A stretch of 64,000 nucleotides of DNA from PALSA-894 sp034669145 (GTDB lineage: Bacteria > Pseudomonadota > Alphaproteobacteria > Rhizobiales > Xanthobacteraceae): assembly GCA_034669145.1 (NCBI GenBank), contig JAXDNY010000281.1, positions 143,122 through 207,121 of the forward strand, read 5' to 3'. The translations under genes were made by a program, and so were the position numbers. How positions within the stretch are numbered: the stretch's first letter is position 1; the number at the start of each line of letters is the position of its first letter. The notes under the pieces were generated by a model that saw nothing but the letters and a program-made list of their open reading frames with translations, was not told the origin of the DNA and did no database searches. Positions 18,667-27,078 of this stretch are shown here, piece by piece.

Positions 18667-20088
18667 ATGCCCGACATCCAGAAACTGCTGTGGCCGAGGT
18701 CGGTCGCGATCATCGGTGCGTCGTCGGACACGCGGGGCCTGCGCGGCCGCATCGTGGAGATCATGAAGAGCCATCCGTACGAGGGCGCGATCTACCCGGT
18801 GAGCCGCAGCGAGACGGAGGTGCAGGGGCTCAAGGCCTACAAGACCGTCGCCGACATTCCCGAGCCGCCCGATCTCGCGGCGCTGATCATTCCGGCGAAA
18901 TTCGTGCCGCAGGAACTGGAGCGCTGCGGCGCGGCAGGCGTGAAGGCGGCGATCATTCTCTCCTCGGGCTTTGCCGAGGAGAGGGGCGCGGCCGGCCCTG
19001 CGCTGCAGAGAGAAGTGCAGGCGATCGCCAGGAAATACGACATGGCGGTGAGCGGGCCGAACGGCGAGGGCTTCGCCAACACGGCGGCTGCGTTGTGCCC
19101 GACCTTCAGCCCCGCGATGGACCCGGGCGACGTGCCGCTGCTGCCGCGCGCCGACCGTACGCGCGGGCAGGTCGCGGTCATCTCGCAGAGCGGCGGCATG
19201 GGCTTCGCGTTCTTCGATCATGGCCGGCCGAAGGAGCTGTCGTTCCGCTACATCGTGACGACCGGGAACGAGGCGTGCCTGTCGGCGAGCGACTTCGCCG
19301 AATTCATCATCGATGAGGGCAAGACCGGCGCGATCCTGATGCTCATTGAGGACATCAAGGACACCGCGATCTTCGCGCGTGCTGCCGAGAAAGCCTTGCG
19401 CGCCGGCGTGCCGCTGATCGTGAATCGCTTGGGCGCCTCGGAAGCCGGCGCGCGCGCGATTGCGGCGCACACCGCGGCACGCGGCAACGATGCCGAATAC
19501 CGCGCGCTGTTTGCGCGCTACGGCGTGATCGAGAGCAACGATCTCGACGAGATGGTCGATATCGCGGCGGCGTTCGTCGCCATGGGCAAGCGGCTTCCCG
19601 CGGGCAACCGTGTGGCGATCGCATCGTCGTCGGGCGGTGGCGGCGCCTGGGTGGCGGATGCGTGCGCGCTCGCCGGCCTCGACATGCCGATTCTCGATGA
19701 CGCGACGCGCGCGAAGATCGACGTGTATCTGCCGCCTTACGGCTGCTCGCAGAACCCGGTCGATGTCACGGCGCAGGCCATTCATGAGCGCGGCTATGCG
19801 GAGTTTGCGCGTCTTGCGGCCGAGTCGCCGAATGTCGATGGCGTCATTCTTGTTGTCACCGGCCGCCATCCGCGCTTCCTGCTAGAGGACCGCGACCACC
19901 TGATTGCGCTCGGCCGCGACTCGCGGAAGCCCGTGCTGCTGTGGAGTTATACGCGCCCCGCCGCCGTCTGCGTCGATCTGTTGAGCGAGGCGGGTTTGCC
20001 GCTGTTCACGAATGTGCACAATTGCGCCCGCGCGATGCGCGTGATGGCCGACTACCGCGCGGCGCGCGGAAAGTTCTTGAAGGGATAA
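18667..20088 (+). CDS. ADP-forming acyl-CoA synthetase, alpha-subunit-type (CoA-binding/ligase domains only)
   Basis: A 473-residue protein with an N-terminal CoA-binding Rossmann domain (SVAIIGASSDTRG near residues 12-24) and two succinyl-CoA-ligase-like domains (QVAVISQSGGMGFA; VAIASSSGGGGAW). His268 in AAHTAARGNDAEY matches the phosphohistidine site. The ATP-grasp beta part that normally follows in about 700-residue fused enzymes is absent and no separate beta gene is in the window. The ATG directly follows the preceding stop. Likely role: activating the acid oxidised by the flanking enzymes. Confidence 0.85.
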   Translation: MPDIQKLLWPRSVAIIGASSDTRGLRGRIVEIMKSHPYEGAIYPVSRSETEVQGLKAYKTVADIPEPPDLAALIIPAKFVPQELERCGAAGVKAAIILSSGFAEERGAAGPALQREVQAIARKYDMAVSGPNGEGFANTAAALCPTFSPAMDPGDVPLLPRADRTRGQVAVISQSGGMGFAFFDHGRPKELSFRYIVTTGNEACLSASDFAEFIIDEGKTGAILMLIEDIKDTAIFARAAEKALRAGVPLIVNRLGASEAGARAIAAHTAARGNDAEYRALFARYGVIESNDLDEMVDIAAAFVAMGKRLPAGNRVAIASSSGGGGAWVADACALAGLDMPILDDATRAKIDVYLPPYGCSQNPVDVTAQAIHERGYAEFARLAAESPNVDGVILVVTGRHPRFLLEDRDHLIALGRDSRKPVLLWSYTRPAAVCVDLLSEAGLPLFTNVHNCARAMRVMADYRAARGKFLKG

Positions 20089-20092
20089 CGCA

Positions 20093-20887
20093 ATGGCTGA
20101 GTACAAGGATATCGGCGTGGAGCTGTCGGGCCACGTGGCGACGATCGAGATTCAGCGCCCGCCGAACAATTTCTTCGACCTTGTGCTGATCAACTCGATC
20201 GCCGATGCGCTCGAAGCGCTCGATGCCGACGCAAAATGCCGGGCCGTCGTGCTCGCCGCGCAGGGAAAATCCTTCTGCGCCGGCGCGAACTTCGGCGACG
20301 GCACGACGCTCGACAAATCCGGCCAGCGGCCAGGCGAGGAGACGCAGCCTGTCGGCCACCTTTACATGCAGGCGGTGCGGCTGTTCCGCTCCAAGAAGCC
20401 GATCGTCGGCGCGATCCATGGCGCGGCGGTCGGCGGCGGCTTGGGCCTGGCGTTGGTGCCGGACTTCCGCGTGGCGTGCCCGGAAACGCGGTTCGCGGCG
20501 AACTTCACGCGGCTCGGTTTTCATCCGGGCTTCGGGCTGACCGAGACGCTGCCCGCCGTGATCGGCAGGCAGAACGCCGCCATGATGTTCTATTCGAGCC
20601 GCCGCATCGGCGGCGAGGAAGCGCATCGCATGGGTCTCGCGGACGTGCTGGTGCCGCAGGATCAGGTGCGCGCAGCCGCGCAGAAGCTCGCCGCCGAGAT
20701 CGCCGAGAACGCGCCGCTCGCGATCCTGGCGACGCGCGCCACGATGCGCGCCGGCCTCGCCGACCGCGTGAAGGCCGCGACCGAACACGAGCTGGAAGAG
20801 CAGAAGCGCCTGCGCGCGACCGAGGACTTCAAGGAAGGCGTGAAGGCGATGGCCGAGCGCCGGGTGCCGAACTTCGCCGGGCGGTAA
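20093..20887 (+). CDS. Enoyl-CoA hydratase/isomerase family protein
   Basis: A 264-residue crotonase-fold enzyme. The oxyanion-hole segments are AAQGKSFCAGANF at about 55-67 and GAIHGAAVGGGLGLAL at 106-121. Acidic residues Glu131 and Glu151 are near the positions used for catalysis, although the exact pairing cannot be settled by eye. It follows the ACAD pair and the CoA ligase at short spacing, forming a beta-oxidation-like set. Confidence 0.9.
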   Translation: MAEYKDIGVELSGHVATIEIQRPPNNFFDLVLINSIADALEALDADAKCRAVVLAAQGKSFCAGANFGDGTTLDKSGQRPGEETQPVGHLYMQAVRLFRSKKPIVGAIHGAAVGGGLGLALVPDFRVACPETRFAANFTRLGFHPGFGLTETLPAVIGRQNAAMMFYSSRRIGGEEAHRMGLADVLVPQDQVRAAAQKLAAEIAENAPLAILATRATMRAGLADRVKAATEHELEEQKRLRATEDFKEGVKAMAERRVPNFAGR

Positions 20888-20888
20888 C

Positions 20889-21638
20889 ATGCGCATCCTG
20901 GTCCTCAACGCCAATACCACCGCATTCGTCACCGAAACGGCTGCCGCCGAGGGCCGCCGGGTCGCTTCGCCCGGCACCGAGATCATCCCGGTGACGGCGG
21001 ATTTCGGCGCCGCGATCGTGGCGACCCGCACCGAGCACGCCATCGCCGAGCATGCGGCGGTCGAGCTTGCGGCGCGCCACGCGGCGGACTGCGACGCTGT
21101 GGTGATCGCGGTGTCGTATGACACCGGCGTGAAGGCGCTGCGCGAGATGCTGCCCATTCCGGTGGTCGGGATGACGGAGGCGGCGCTGCTCACCGCCTGC
21201 ATGCTGGGCGGGCCGATTGGCCTCATCAGCTTTGGCGCGCGCGTCGCGCCGATCTATCGCGAAATGATCGAAAGCTACGGCCTGGCTGGCCGCGTCGCGG
21301 GCTCGCGCGTGCTGGAGAACACGTCGGCTTACAAGCCGGGCGATTATACGGCGCTCGATGCCGAACTGGTCGCGGCCGCGCAGGACCTGATCGCAAAGGA
21401 CGGCGCCGAGAGCATCATCCTGCTCGGTGCCGTGATGGCGGGTGCCTCGCGCCGCGTCGAGGCGCGCGTGCCGGTGCCGGTGCTCGACGGCATGCGCTGC
21501 GCGATCCCGCAGGCCGAAGCGCTCGCACGCATCGGCGCACGCAAACCGACGACGGGCAGCTACGCGCTGCCGGGCGAGCGCGGCGTGTCGAACCTGTCCG
21601 ATGCGCTGACGCGGTATTTCAAAAAAACCTCAGGATGA
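20889..21638 (+). CDS. Asp/Glu/hydantoin racemase-fold protein lacking both catalytic cysteines
   Basis: A 249-residue protein whose start MRILVLNANTTAFVTE and overall pattern fit the Asp/Glu racemase superfamily (hydantoin racemase, maleate isomerase, arylmalonate decarboxylase). At the two positions where racemases carry Cys it has Ser76 (IAVSYDTG) and Ala181 (LLGAVMAG). Racemisation by the two-cysteine mechanism is therefore unlikely. It is the last gene of the operon, and its TGA lies inside a short repeat arm shared with the converging gene. Confidence 0.75.
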   Translation: MRILVLNANTTAFVTETAAAEGRRVASPGTEIIPVTADFGAAIVATRTEHAIAEHAAVELAARHAADCDAVVIAVSYDTGVKALREMLPIPVVGMTEAALLTACMLGGPIGLISFGARVAPIYREMIESYGLAGRVAGSRVLENTSAYKPGDYTALDAELVAAAQDLIAKDGAESIILLGAVMAGASRRVEARVPVPVLDGMRCAIPQAEALARIGARKPTTGSYALPGERGVSNLSDALTRYFKKTSG

Positions 21639-21645
21639 GGATTTT
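21623..21645. terminator. Candidate bidirectional terminator at convergent gene ends
   Basis: The sequence CCTCAGGATGAGG with A-rich bases before it and ATTTT after it forms a short stem (CCTCA/TGAGG, loop GGA) extended by A-T pairs. The TGA stops of both converging genes lie in it (21636-21638 plus strand, 21632-21630 minus strand). The 13 bases equal the outer arm of repeat family A. The stem is short, so strength is uncertain. Confidence 0.45.
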
Positions 21646-22505
21646 GCGAGTTCCTCATACGCCTCATACAGCCGGGTGAAATCTTCCGCGCCCATGCCCT
21701 TCTCCATCGCCTTGGCGAGAATTTCCGCGGTCAGCGCCGTGTAGGCATTCGCTTGTCCGAATTCGTCGGCGAAGGCGTCGGCCATCGCGAGATCCTTTGC
21801 GAGGTTCGACACGGTCGAGCGGCCGTCGAACTTGCCCGAGAGGATGTGGTTCGGGAAACGCTGTTCGGAAATGTAGCTGCGCGCGTTGCCGGCGTTGAAC
21901 ACTTGAATCGCGGTTTCAAGCGGAATCCCGGCGCGCTCCGCAAGCCGGCCGGCTTCGGCGACCACCAGGAAATTGGTGTGGCAGACCATGTTGTGTAGGA
22001 GCTTGATGGCGTGGCCGGTGCTGCTGCCGCCGACATGCGTGACGGTGCCGGCGACGATGTCGAAGATCGGCTTGCACGCCGCCACCGCCGCCACCGCGCC
22101 GCCGACCATCAGCGCCATTTTCCCGGAGTCCGCGCCCATCGCGCCGCCCGACATGCCGCAGTCCACGTAGTTGCGGCCGGCGGCGCGGGCTTTCTCGGCG
22201 AGGGCCTTGGTCTTCGCCGGATGCGACGTGGTGAGATCGACGAGCGTTTCGCCATCGTGCGGCCGCGCCAGCAGCGCGGGCAGCATCTCCTCGATTTGCG
22301 CCGAGCCGGGAACCACGAACAGGATGAAGGCGAGCCGGCCGAACTGGCTTGGCGGCACGAGCGCAACCTCGGGGGACAGCGCAGCGTTCGTCCGCGCTAC
22401 CTCCGCGACATCCCAGGCGGCGGCGAGCCTGCCGGCACGATCGAGATTGCGCGCAATCCCGCGCCCCATGTTGCCGAGGCCGATGACGGCGGTGTCGCGG
22501 GTCAT
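21630..22505 (-). CDS. NAD(P)-binding beta-hydroxyacid dehydrogenase family protein
   Basis: A 291-residue member of the 3-hydroxyisobutyrate dehydrogenase family. The nucleotide motif GLGNMG is at 9-14, the substrate loop MSGGAMGADSG at 118-128 and the catalytic Lys168 in AIKLLHNM. The ATG at 22505 overlaps the stop of the MetE-like gene by four bases. It is the last gene of a four-gene operon with another dehydrogenase of the same family. The C-terminus SSS is encoded by a repeat arm. Confidence 0.88.
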   Translation of the reverse strand: MTRDTAVIGLGNMGRGIARNLDRAGRLAAAWDVAEVARTNAALSPEVALVPPSQFGRLAFILFVVPGSAQIEEMLPALLARPHDGETLVDLTTSHPAKTKALAEKARAAGRNYVDCGMSGGAMGADSGKMALMVGGAVAAVAACKPIFDIVAGTVTHVGGSSTGHAIKLLHNMVCHTNFLVVAEAGRLAERAGIPLETAIQVFNAGNARSYISEQRFPNHILSGKFDGRSTVSNLAKDLAMADAFADEFGQANAYTALTAEILAKAMEKGMGAEDFTRLYEAYEELAKSSS

Positions 22506-23668
22506 GAGAACAGCCGCGATGACGCGAGCCTTGCGCCCTCGGCCATCGATTTGAACTTCGCCCACACCACATCCTCGGCGACGCGTCCGCGCCCCGCGAT
22601 CGTCTCGAAGCCGCAATCGCTGCCCGCCATGACGCGATGCGGATCGCCGATCGCCTCTGCAACGTTCGTGAGCCGCTCGGCGATCACCTCGGGGTGCTCG
22701 ACGAAGTTGGTGGTGGAGTCGATCACGCCCGCGACGATGATCTGGTCCTTGCCGATCAGGTCTTTCAGGTAGCGGTATTCATGTGCGTGGCGCGGGTTGG
22801 CGAACGGCAGCACGAAGCCGCCGACCTTGGCGCGCTGCAGGAACGGGATGATCTCCTGTAGCTCTACGTCGAGATCGTGCGGGCCCTCGTAATTGCCCCA
22901 GCACACATGCAGGCGCACACGCTCGGGCGGAATGTCATGGATCGCGGCGTTGATCGCATCGATCACGCGGTTGCCGAACGCGATGAAGTCGGCGAGCGGC
23001 CGGTCCGCGAAGGTGTTGTGCTTCTCGCGCGCGAGGTCGGGACAGTCGAGTTGCAGCAGGAAGCCCGCGTCCACGATCGCCTTGTATTCGACGCGCAGCG
23101 CGTTTCCGAGCGCGCTCAGGAATTCTTCCTCGCTCTTGTAGTGCTCGTTGAGCACGATCGCCGACACCATCCCGGGAGAGGGCGCGGTGAGGAATGGCTC
23201 GACGAACGGATTGCCGGTCGTATCGAGCGCGGCGCGGAAATCGCTGCACTCCGCCTTTACGTCGGTCGCGTCCGGGTAGGTAATGTCGCCGACGGCCTTC
23301 GGCAGTCCGCGAATGTCGTCGACGGATTCTTTCTTGAGCGAAGCCTCGTAGGATTCCTTCATGAAGATCGGATAGCGCTCGACATCGGCACGCTGGCGCC
23401 GTTGCCACGAGCCGCCGAGCCCCGTGAGCCGATCGCGGATGTAAAAGAGGAACGAGTCGCGCTGCTGCTCGCCGTTGTTGCCGATGTCGACGCCGGCCTC
23501 GATCTGCTTTGCGACGATCGCCTTCATGGCGGCGCGTCCCGCCGCCTGCAACGCCGCAGTATCGACCGGCTCGCCGCGCGCGCGGCGCGCGTAGAGCCTT
23601 GTGAGCTCCAGCGGACGCGGCAGGCTGCCGGTGTGCGTCGTGAGGATCCGCTTCTCGCTCCGGCGCAT
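22502..23668 (-). CDS. MetE-like (cobalamin-independent methionine synthase II family) zinc protein
   Basis: A 388-residue protein resembling only the C-terminal catalytic half of MetE, the same size class as epoxyalkane:coenzyme M transferase. The Zn ligands are in place: His254 and Cys256 in LHVCWGNYEGPH, and Cys352 in AGSDCGF. The N-terminal ILTTHTGSLPRP is the family start. Without the folate-binding half it is unlikely to make methionine from methyl-tetrahydrofolate; activation of some thiol is the conserved chemistry. The start ATG shares one base with the preceding stop. A paralogue is at 43036-44184, also beside a beta-hydroxyacid dehydrogenase. Confidence 0.85.
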   Translation of the reverse strand: MRRSEKRILTTHTGSLPRPLELTRLYARRARGEPVDTAALQAAGRAAMKAIVAKQIEAGVDIGNNGEQQRDSFLFYIRDRLTGLGGSWQRRQRADVERYPIFMKESYEASLKKESVDDIRGLPKAVGDITYPDATDVKAECSDFRAALDTTGNPFVEPFLTAPSPGMVSAIVLNEHYKSEEEFLSALGNALRVEYKAIVDAGFLLQLDCPDLAREKHNTFADRPLADFIAFGNRVIDAINAAIHDIPPERVRLHVCWGNYEGPHDLDVELQEIIPFLQRAKVGGFVLPFANPRHAHEYRYLKDLIGKDQIIVAGVIDSTTNFVEHPEVIAERLTNVAEAIGDPHRVMAGSDCGFETIAGRGRVAEDVVWAKFKSMAEGARLASSRLFS

Positions 23669-24543
23669 CAACTCTTTTTCCTTCTTCGAATTTCCTCGAT
23701 CACTGCCGAGTTGTCGCGCTCGCCTTCCCCAAGCTTCACGCAGGCTTCCAGCACCGCGGCGTTGAGCGCCGCGAGCGGCATCTCCTGTCCGCGGCTCGCT
23801 GCCTGCGCGAGGATCAGGTGAAAGTCCTTCAGCGATTGATGGATGAAACCCTGCGGCGAATATTCGCCGCTCACCATCTTCGGCCCCTTGATGTCCATCA
23901 CTTGGCTATAAGCGGCGGATTGGCGCGCCACGTCGAGGAAGCTCCTTGGATCGAGGCCGAGCCGCTCCGCGAACACCAGTCCCTCGGCGAGCACGAGGCG
24001 ATTGAGGCCCAGCATGTGGTTGATCGCGAGCTTGGCGCGCCCGCCGTTGCCGGCCGCGCCCATGTTGAACCATTTCGGATAGAGCGCGTCGAGAATGTCG
24101 GCGACGCTGTCGATCGTGTCGCGATCGCCGCCGATCAACCCGACGCCGTCGCCGTTGCGCACCTGCGCGCTCGAGCCGGAGACCGGCGCCTCGATCATGC
24201 GCAAGCCGCGCGGCGCGACTTGTCCGATCAGCGCGGCGATGCGATCGGGGTCGCAGGTCGAGGCGCAGAGCACGGTCTTCGGCGCACCCGCAAGTGCGGG
24301 CAGCAGCGCGTTCGTCACCACGTCCTCGACCTGGTTCGTGTCGAACACCGCGAGCAGCACCACATCGCACCGCGCGACCTCGTCCAGCGTTGCCGCGGTG
24401 CCGCCGGCTCCCGCGAACGCGGTGGTCTTCGCGGCATCGATGTCGAAGCCCTTTGGATCGAAGCCCGCGCCGACGAGCCGGTGCGCCAGCGCGCTGCCGA
24501 GCAGGCCGAGCCCCGCGATGCCGACCTGGCGCGCCGTCGTCAT
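23668..24543 (-). CDS. NAD(P)-binding beta-hydroxyacid dehydrogenase family protein
   Basis: A 291-residue protein of the 3-hydroxyisobutyrate dehydrogenase family: GLGLLG at 11-16, APVSGSSAQVRNG at 119-131 and Lys171 in RAKLAINHM. The ATG at 24543 overlaps the alpha/beta-hydrolase stop by four bases. It lies directly upstream of the MetE-like gene, and a second dehydrogenase of the family lies directly downstream, so the MetE-like gene is bracketed by two of them. Confidence 0.88.
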   Translation of the reverse strand: MTTARQVGIAGLGLLGSALAHRLVGAGFDPKGFDIDAAKTTAFAGAGGTAATLDEVARCDVVLLAVFDTNQVEDVVTNALLPALAGAPKTVLCASTCDPDRIAALIGQVAPRGLRMIEAPVSGSSAQVRNGDGVGLIGGDRDTIDSVADILDALYPKWFNMGAAGNGGRAKLAINHMLGLNRLVLAEGLVFAERLGLDPRSFLDVARQSAAYSQVMDIKGPKMVSGEYSPQGFIHQSLKDFHLILAQAASRGQEMPLAALNAAVLEACVKLGEGERDNSAVIEEIRRRKKS

Positions 24544-25241
24544 GCGGCGATCTCTTGCAGGATCGCGAGCAAACCCTCCGGGTTGGTGATGTGCGGATTG
24601 TGGCTCGCGTCGACCTCGAAAGTGCGCCAGCCCTCGCGCTTCGCCCGCGCGTAGAACCGCCCGAACGTGTCCCCGATCCCGGCGCGTTTCGCATAAATGT
24701 AGTAGCGGGCCGCTGAAGGCTCGGCGGACAGTCGCAGCTTGGTGGCGAAGGCTTGCAGCGGTTGCGGCCGCCGGCGCGGCGTCGCCCATGCCTGATCCTC
24801 CGGCGCGGTATCTGACGGCATCGGATTGTCCGGAATGCCGTAGCCGCTCTCGCTCGCCTGCGCGCCCGCGCGCATCTTTGCGGCGATGTCGGGCGGCACG
24901 AGGTCAAAAACCGCCTGGCCATCCGTCGGTGCAAACGCGTCGAGATAGACAAGTTTGGCAACGCGCGCACGCGCACGATCCGCCACGCCGGTCGCCACCA
25001 TGCCGCCGTAGGAATGGCCGATCAGGATCACGTCGGTGAGATCCTCGGTCTCCAGCACCGCCACGATGTCCCGGATGTGCGTGTCGAGGCCGATGTCGGC
25101 ATGCGCGAGATGCGTGCGCTCGCCGAGGCCCGTGTAAGTCGGCGTCCATAGCTCGTGGCCTGCGGCGCGCATCAGCGGGCGCATCTTCTTCCACGCCCAG
25201 CCCGCCGACCAGGCGCCATGCGCCACCACAAAGGTCGCCAT
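24540..25241 (-). CDS. Alpha/beta-fold hydrolase
   Basis: A 233-residue serine hydrolase of the AB_hydrolase_6 type (salicylic-acid-binding esterase-like). The nucleophile is Ser77 in GHSYGG, the oxyanion segment VVAHGAWSAGW is at the start, and the catalytic His lies in DASHNPHI near residue 217. The ATG at 25241 has AAGGGGGA upstream. It is the first gene of the minus-strand operon that continues with dehydrogenase, MetE-like protein and dehydrogenase. An ester or thioester substrate is likely. Confidence 0.85.
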   Translation of the reverse strand: MATFVVAHGAWSAGWAWKKMRPLMRAAGHELWTPTYTGLGERTHLAHADIGLDTHIRDIVAVLETEDLTDVILIGHSYGGMVATGVADRARARVAKLVYLDAFAPTDGQAVFDLVPPDIAAKMRAGAQASESGYGIPDNPMPSDTAPEDQAWATPRRRPQPLQAFATKLRLSAEPSAARYYIYAKRAGIGDTFGRFYARAKREGWRTFEVDASHNPHITNPEGLLAILQEIAA

Positions 25242-25370
25242 CGAGTCCCCCTTTGGGCCACTCCGGGCTCCACCGGACCACGACCTAGCATGCGTCACGA
25301 TAGACAGTCCGGCGCAAAATTTACACCCGGAGCGCTCGGAACGCTGGCATTTCGCGGCGCCTAGGCGCAT

Positions 25371-25583
25371 ATGTGCGCCATGTTGAAGGACTTCGACCCG
25401 ACCGACTATTCCGTCGTCGTTAAAAGCCGCGCGCCGCTGCCCAAGCCGTGGCGCTGGGAAATCTATTGCGCCGGCAAGCGCCAGCCGATCCAGCGCTCGG
25501 ACGTGTTTTTCGAGTCGCGCGAGAAGGCAAGCGCCACCGGCAAGGAGGCGCTCGCGAAGCTCTTGGAAAAGCTCAGCACGTGA
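25371..25583 (+). CDS. Small conserved-looking protein of unknown function
   Basis: A 70-residue acid/base-rich protein, not recognised. An internal ATG at 25380 would give MLKDFDPTDYSVVVK and seems at least as likely as the first ATG at 25371, as neither has a clear ribosome site. The central PWRWEIYCAGKRQP and a C-terminal amphipathic helix rich in Lys/Ala/Leu look like a folded domain, and third codon positions are GC-rich as in real genes here. It lies between the divergent hydrolase operon and the converging VOC gene. Confidence 0.6.
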   Translation: MCAMLKDFDPTDYSVVVKSRAPLPKPWRWEIYCAGKRQPIQRSDVFFESREKASATGKEALAKLLEKLST

Positions 25584-25593
25584 CGCGGCGTCA

Positions 25594-26010
25594 CTAAGCG
25601 CCGTCCGCCGGCGCCTGATGCACCTCGATGACGTTGCCGTCGGGGTCGTAGAAGAAAATCTGGTGCCAGCCGGCCATCGCCCAGCCGCCATAATCCGAAT
25701 AGCGGATTCCCTTTTCGTCGAGCCGCTTCTTGAATGCCGCGATGTCGTCGGTGCGGAACGCGATGTGGCCGTGCTCGACCGGGTTGACCACTTGGCCCGT
25801 GCGGAAGCCGATGCCGAGGTCCTTCTCGGCGATGTGGAATTGGGTGGTGCCGTCGGTCACGAACGACACATCGCCCGGATAGCCCTGAGTCGTGATGCGC
25901 TGCCGCGCCATCGTGGACTCGATCTTCATGTCGAGAACGTCGCGGTAGAACTCATCCATCGCCGGCACGTTGGTGGTGGCGAGGTTCAGGTGATGCAGCT
26001 TGAGTTTCAT
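25594..26010 (-). CDS. VOC/glyoxalase-fold metalloprotein
   Basis: A 138-residue single-chain protein with the paired beta-alpha-beta-beta-beta modules of the vicinal oxygen chelate family (glyoxalase I, extradiol dioxygenases, fosfomycin resistance). Likely metal ligands are His6 or His7 (KLHHLNL), His in EHGHIAF and Glu in GNVIEVHQ. The ATG at 26010 has GAGGAAGAG upstream; a longer frame runs into the repeat. With its own transcript next to aromatic-acid genes it could be a ring-related enzyme, but this is inference. Confidence 0.82.
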   Translation of the reverse strand: MKLKLHHLNLATTNVPAMDEFYRDVLDMKIESTMARQRITTQGYPGDVSFVTDGTTQFHIAEKDLGIGFRTGQVVNPVEHGHIAFRTDDIAAFKKRLDEKGIRYSDYGGWAMAGWHQIFFYDPDGNVIEVHQAPADGA

Positions 26011-26026
26011 GGGCACTCTTCCTCTC

Positions 26027-26171
26027 TTCCTCATCCTGAGGCGGCTGCGAAGCAGCCCTCGAAGGATGGCCAAGAACTCTGCTTACCGCCTCGCGCCATC
26101 CTTCGAGACGCGTGCCATAAGCGCGTTTACGCGCGTCTTCGACGCGCTATGGGACGCTCCTCAGGATGAGG
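26027..26171. repeat. Dispersed palindromic repeat, family A copy 1
   Basis: Outer arms CTCATCCTGAGG and CCTCAGGATGAGG, inner arms CTCGAAGGATGGC and GCCATCCTTCGAG, and a variable hairpin GGCTGCGAAGCAGCC. This copy has an extra structured insert on the right side. Its left arm lies upstream of the VOC start and its right arm follows the Pht5-like stop. Confidence 0.85.
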
Positions 26172-26172
26172 T

Positions 26173-27078
26173 TCATGCGAGGCCCCGCGTCACATCGTCG
26201 AACAAATCATCCACCGTGAACGCGCGCGGAATGATCTTCTGCTCGACCGAATACTGCATGATCATGTCGAGCGGCTTGCGCAGCGCGTCCACACCGAATG
26301 GATGGAAATCGATGCTATCGGGAGGGGGCGGCATCGCGGCCTTGGTTGCCTTCAGCATGCGGAAGATTTCGGCAATGACGTCCGGCCGCGCGTCGGCCAG
26401 GTCCCTGTCGACGCAGAACAGATGATTGACCGGAACGGTGTTGTACTTGCGGTACCAGGCGAGCGCGGCCTCCTTCGGGTTCGCAATGAGGTGCGCGACG
26501 CGCGGTTCGTTCGGCACCTCGACGCCGAAGATCGCGCCATCGAGCTCGCCGTCGAGCAGCATCTGGTCGACCTTCTTACTGTCGGGCGGCGTGCGCTCGA
26601 CACTCGGCGGGTCCTTGAACTCCGCGAGATGGCCGTCGTCGTTGCACACCCACGTCACCTTGTTCAGGTCGACGCCGTACTCGTGCTTGAAAATGCCGCG
26701 CACCCAGATGCCGGTCGTCTGCGTGTAGGAGCGGATGCCGATGCGCTTGCCCTCGATGTCGCCGGGGCCAAACGGCGGCTTCGCCGTCGAGCGCAGTGCG
26801 GTCTGATGCTGGAAGCGCCCCATCACGACGGCAGGCAGCAGCGTCACCGGCTTGCCGTACGTCTTCGCCTCCAGGAACGTGCCGATCGCCAGTTCGCCCG
26901 CGTCGAACTTGCGCTCGCGCACCATCGCCTTGAAGCCCTGGTTCGCGACCTTCGGCCCGCAAAAATCGAAAGTCACCAGATCGGATTTAACGGCGCCGTC
27001 CTTCAGCGCCCTGGTCATCGGGTAATCGGCGAGATTGGTCTTCAGCGTGACCGGGCCGGAGGCGGGATATTTGCTCAC
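26173..27078 (-). CDS. 4,5-dihydroxyphthalate decarboxylase-like (binding-protein-fold) protein
   Basis: A 301-residue protein of the Pht5 family, which has the type-2 periplasmic binding protein fold but works in the cytoplasm. Recognisable are LADYPMTRALKDG near the start, GDIEGKRIGIRSYTQTTGIW and DLFDDVTRGLA at the end. No signal peptide is seen. The start is GTG at 27078 with a GTGA overlap on the aldolase stop. Pht5 turns 4,5-dihydroxyphthalate into protocatechuate; with a LigJ homologue next door this role is attractive, but close homologues act on other acids. Confidence 0.78.
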   Translation of the reverse strand: MSKYPASGPVTLKTNLADYPMTRALKDGAVKSDLVTFDFCGPKVANQGFKAMVRERKFDAGELAIGTFLEAKTYGKPVTLLPAVVMGRFQHQTALRSTAKPPFGPGDIEGKRIGIRSYTQTTGIWVRGIFKHEYGVDLNKVTWVCNDDGHLAEFKDPPSVERTPPDSKKVDQMLLDGELDGAIFGVEVPNEPRVAHLIANPKEAALAWYRKYNTVPVNHLFCVDRDLADARPDVIAEIFRMLKATKAAMPPPPDSIDFHPFGVDALRKPLDMIMQYSVEQKIIPRAFTVDDLFDDVTRGLA

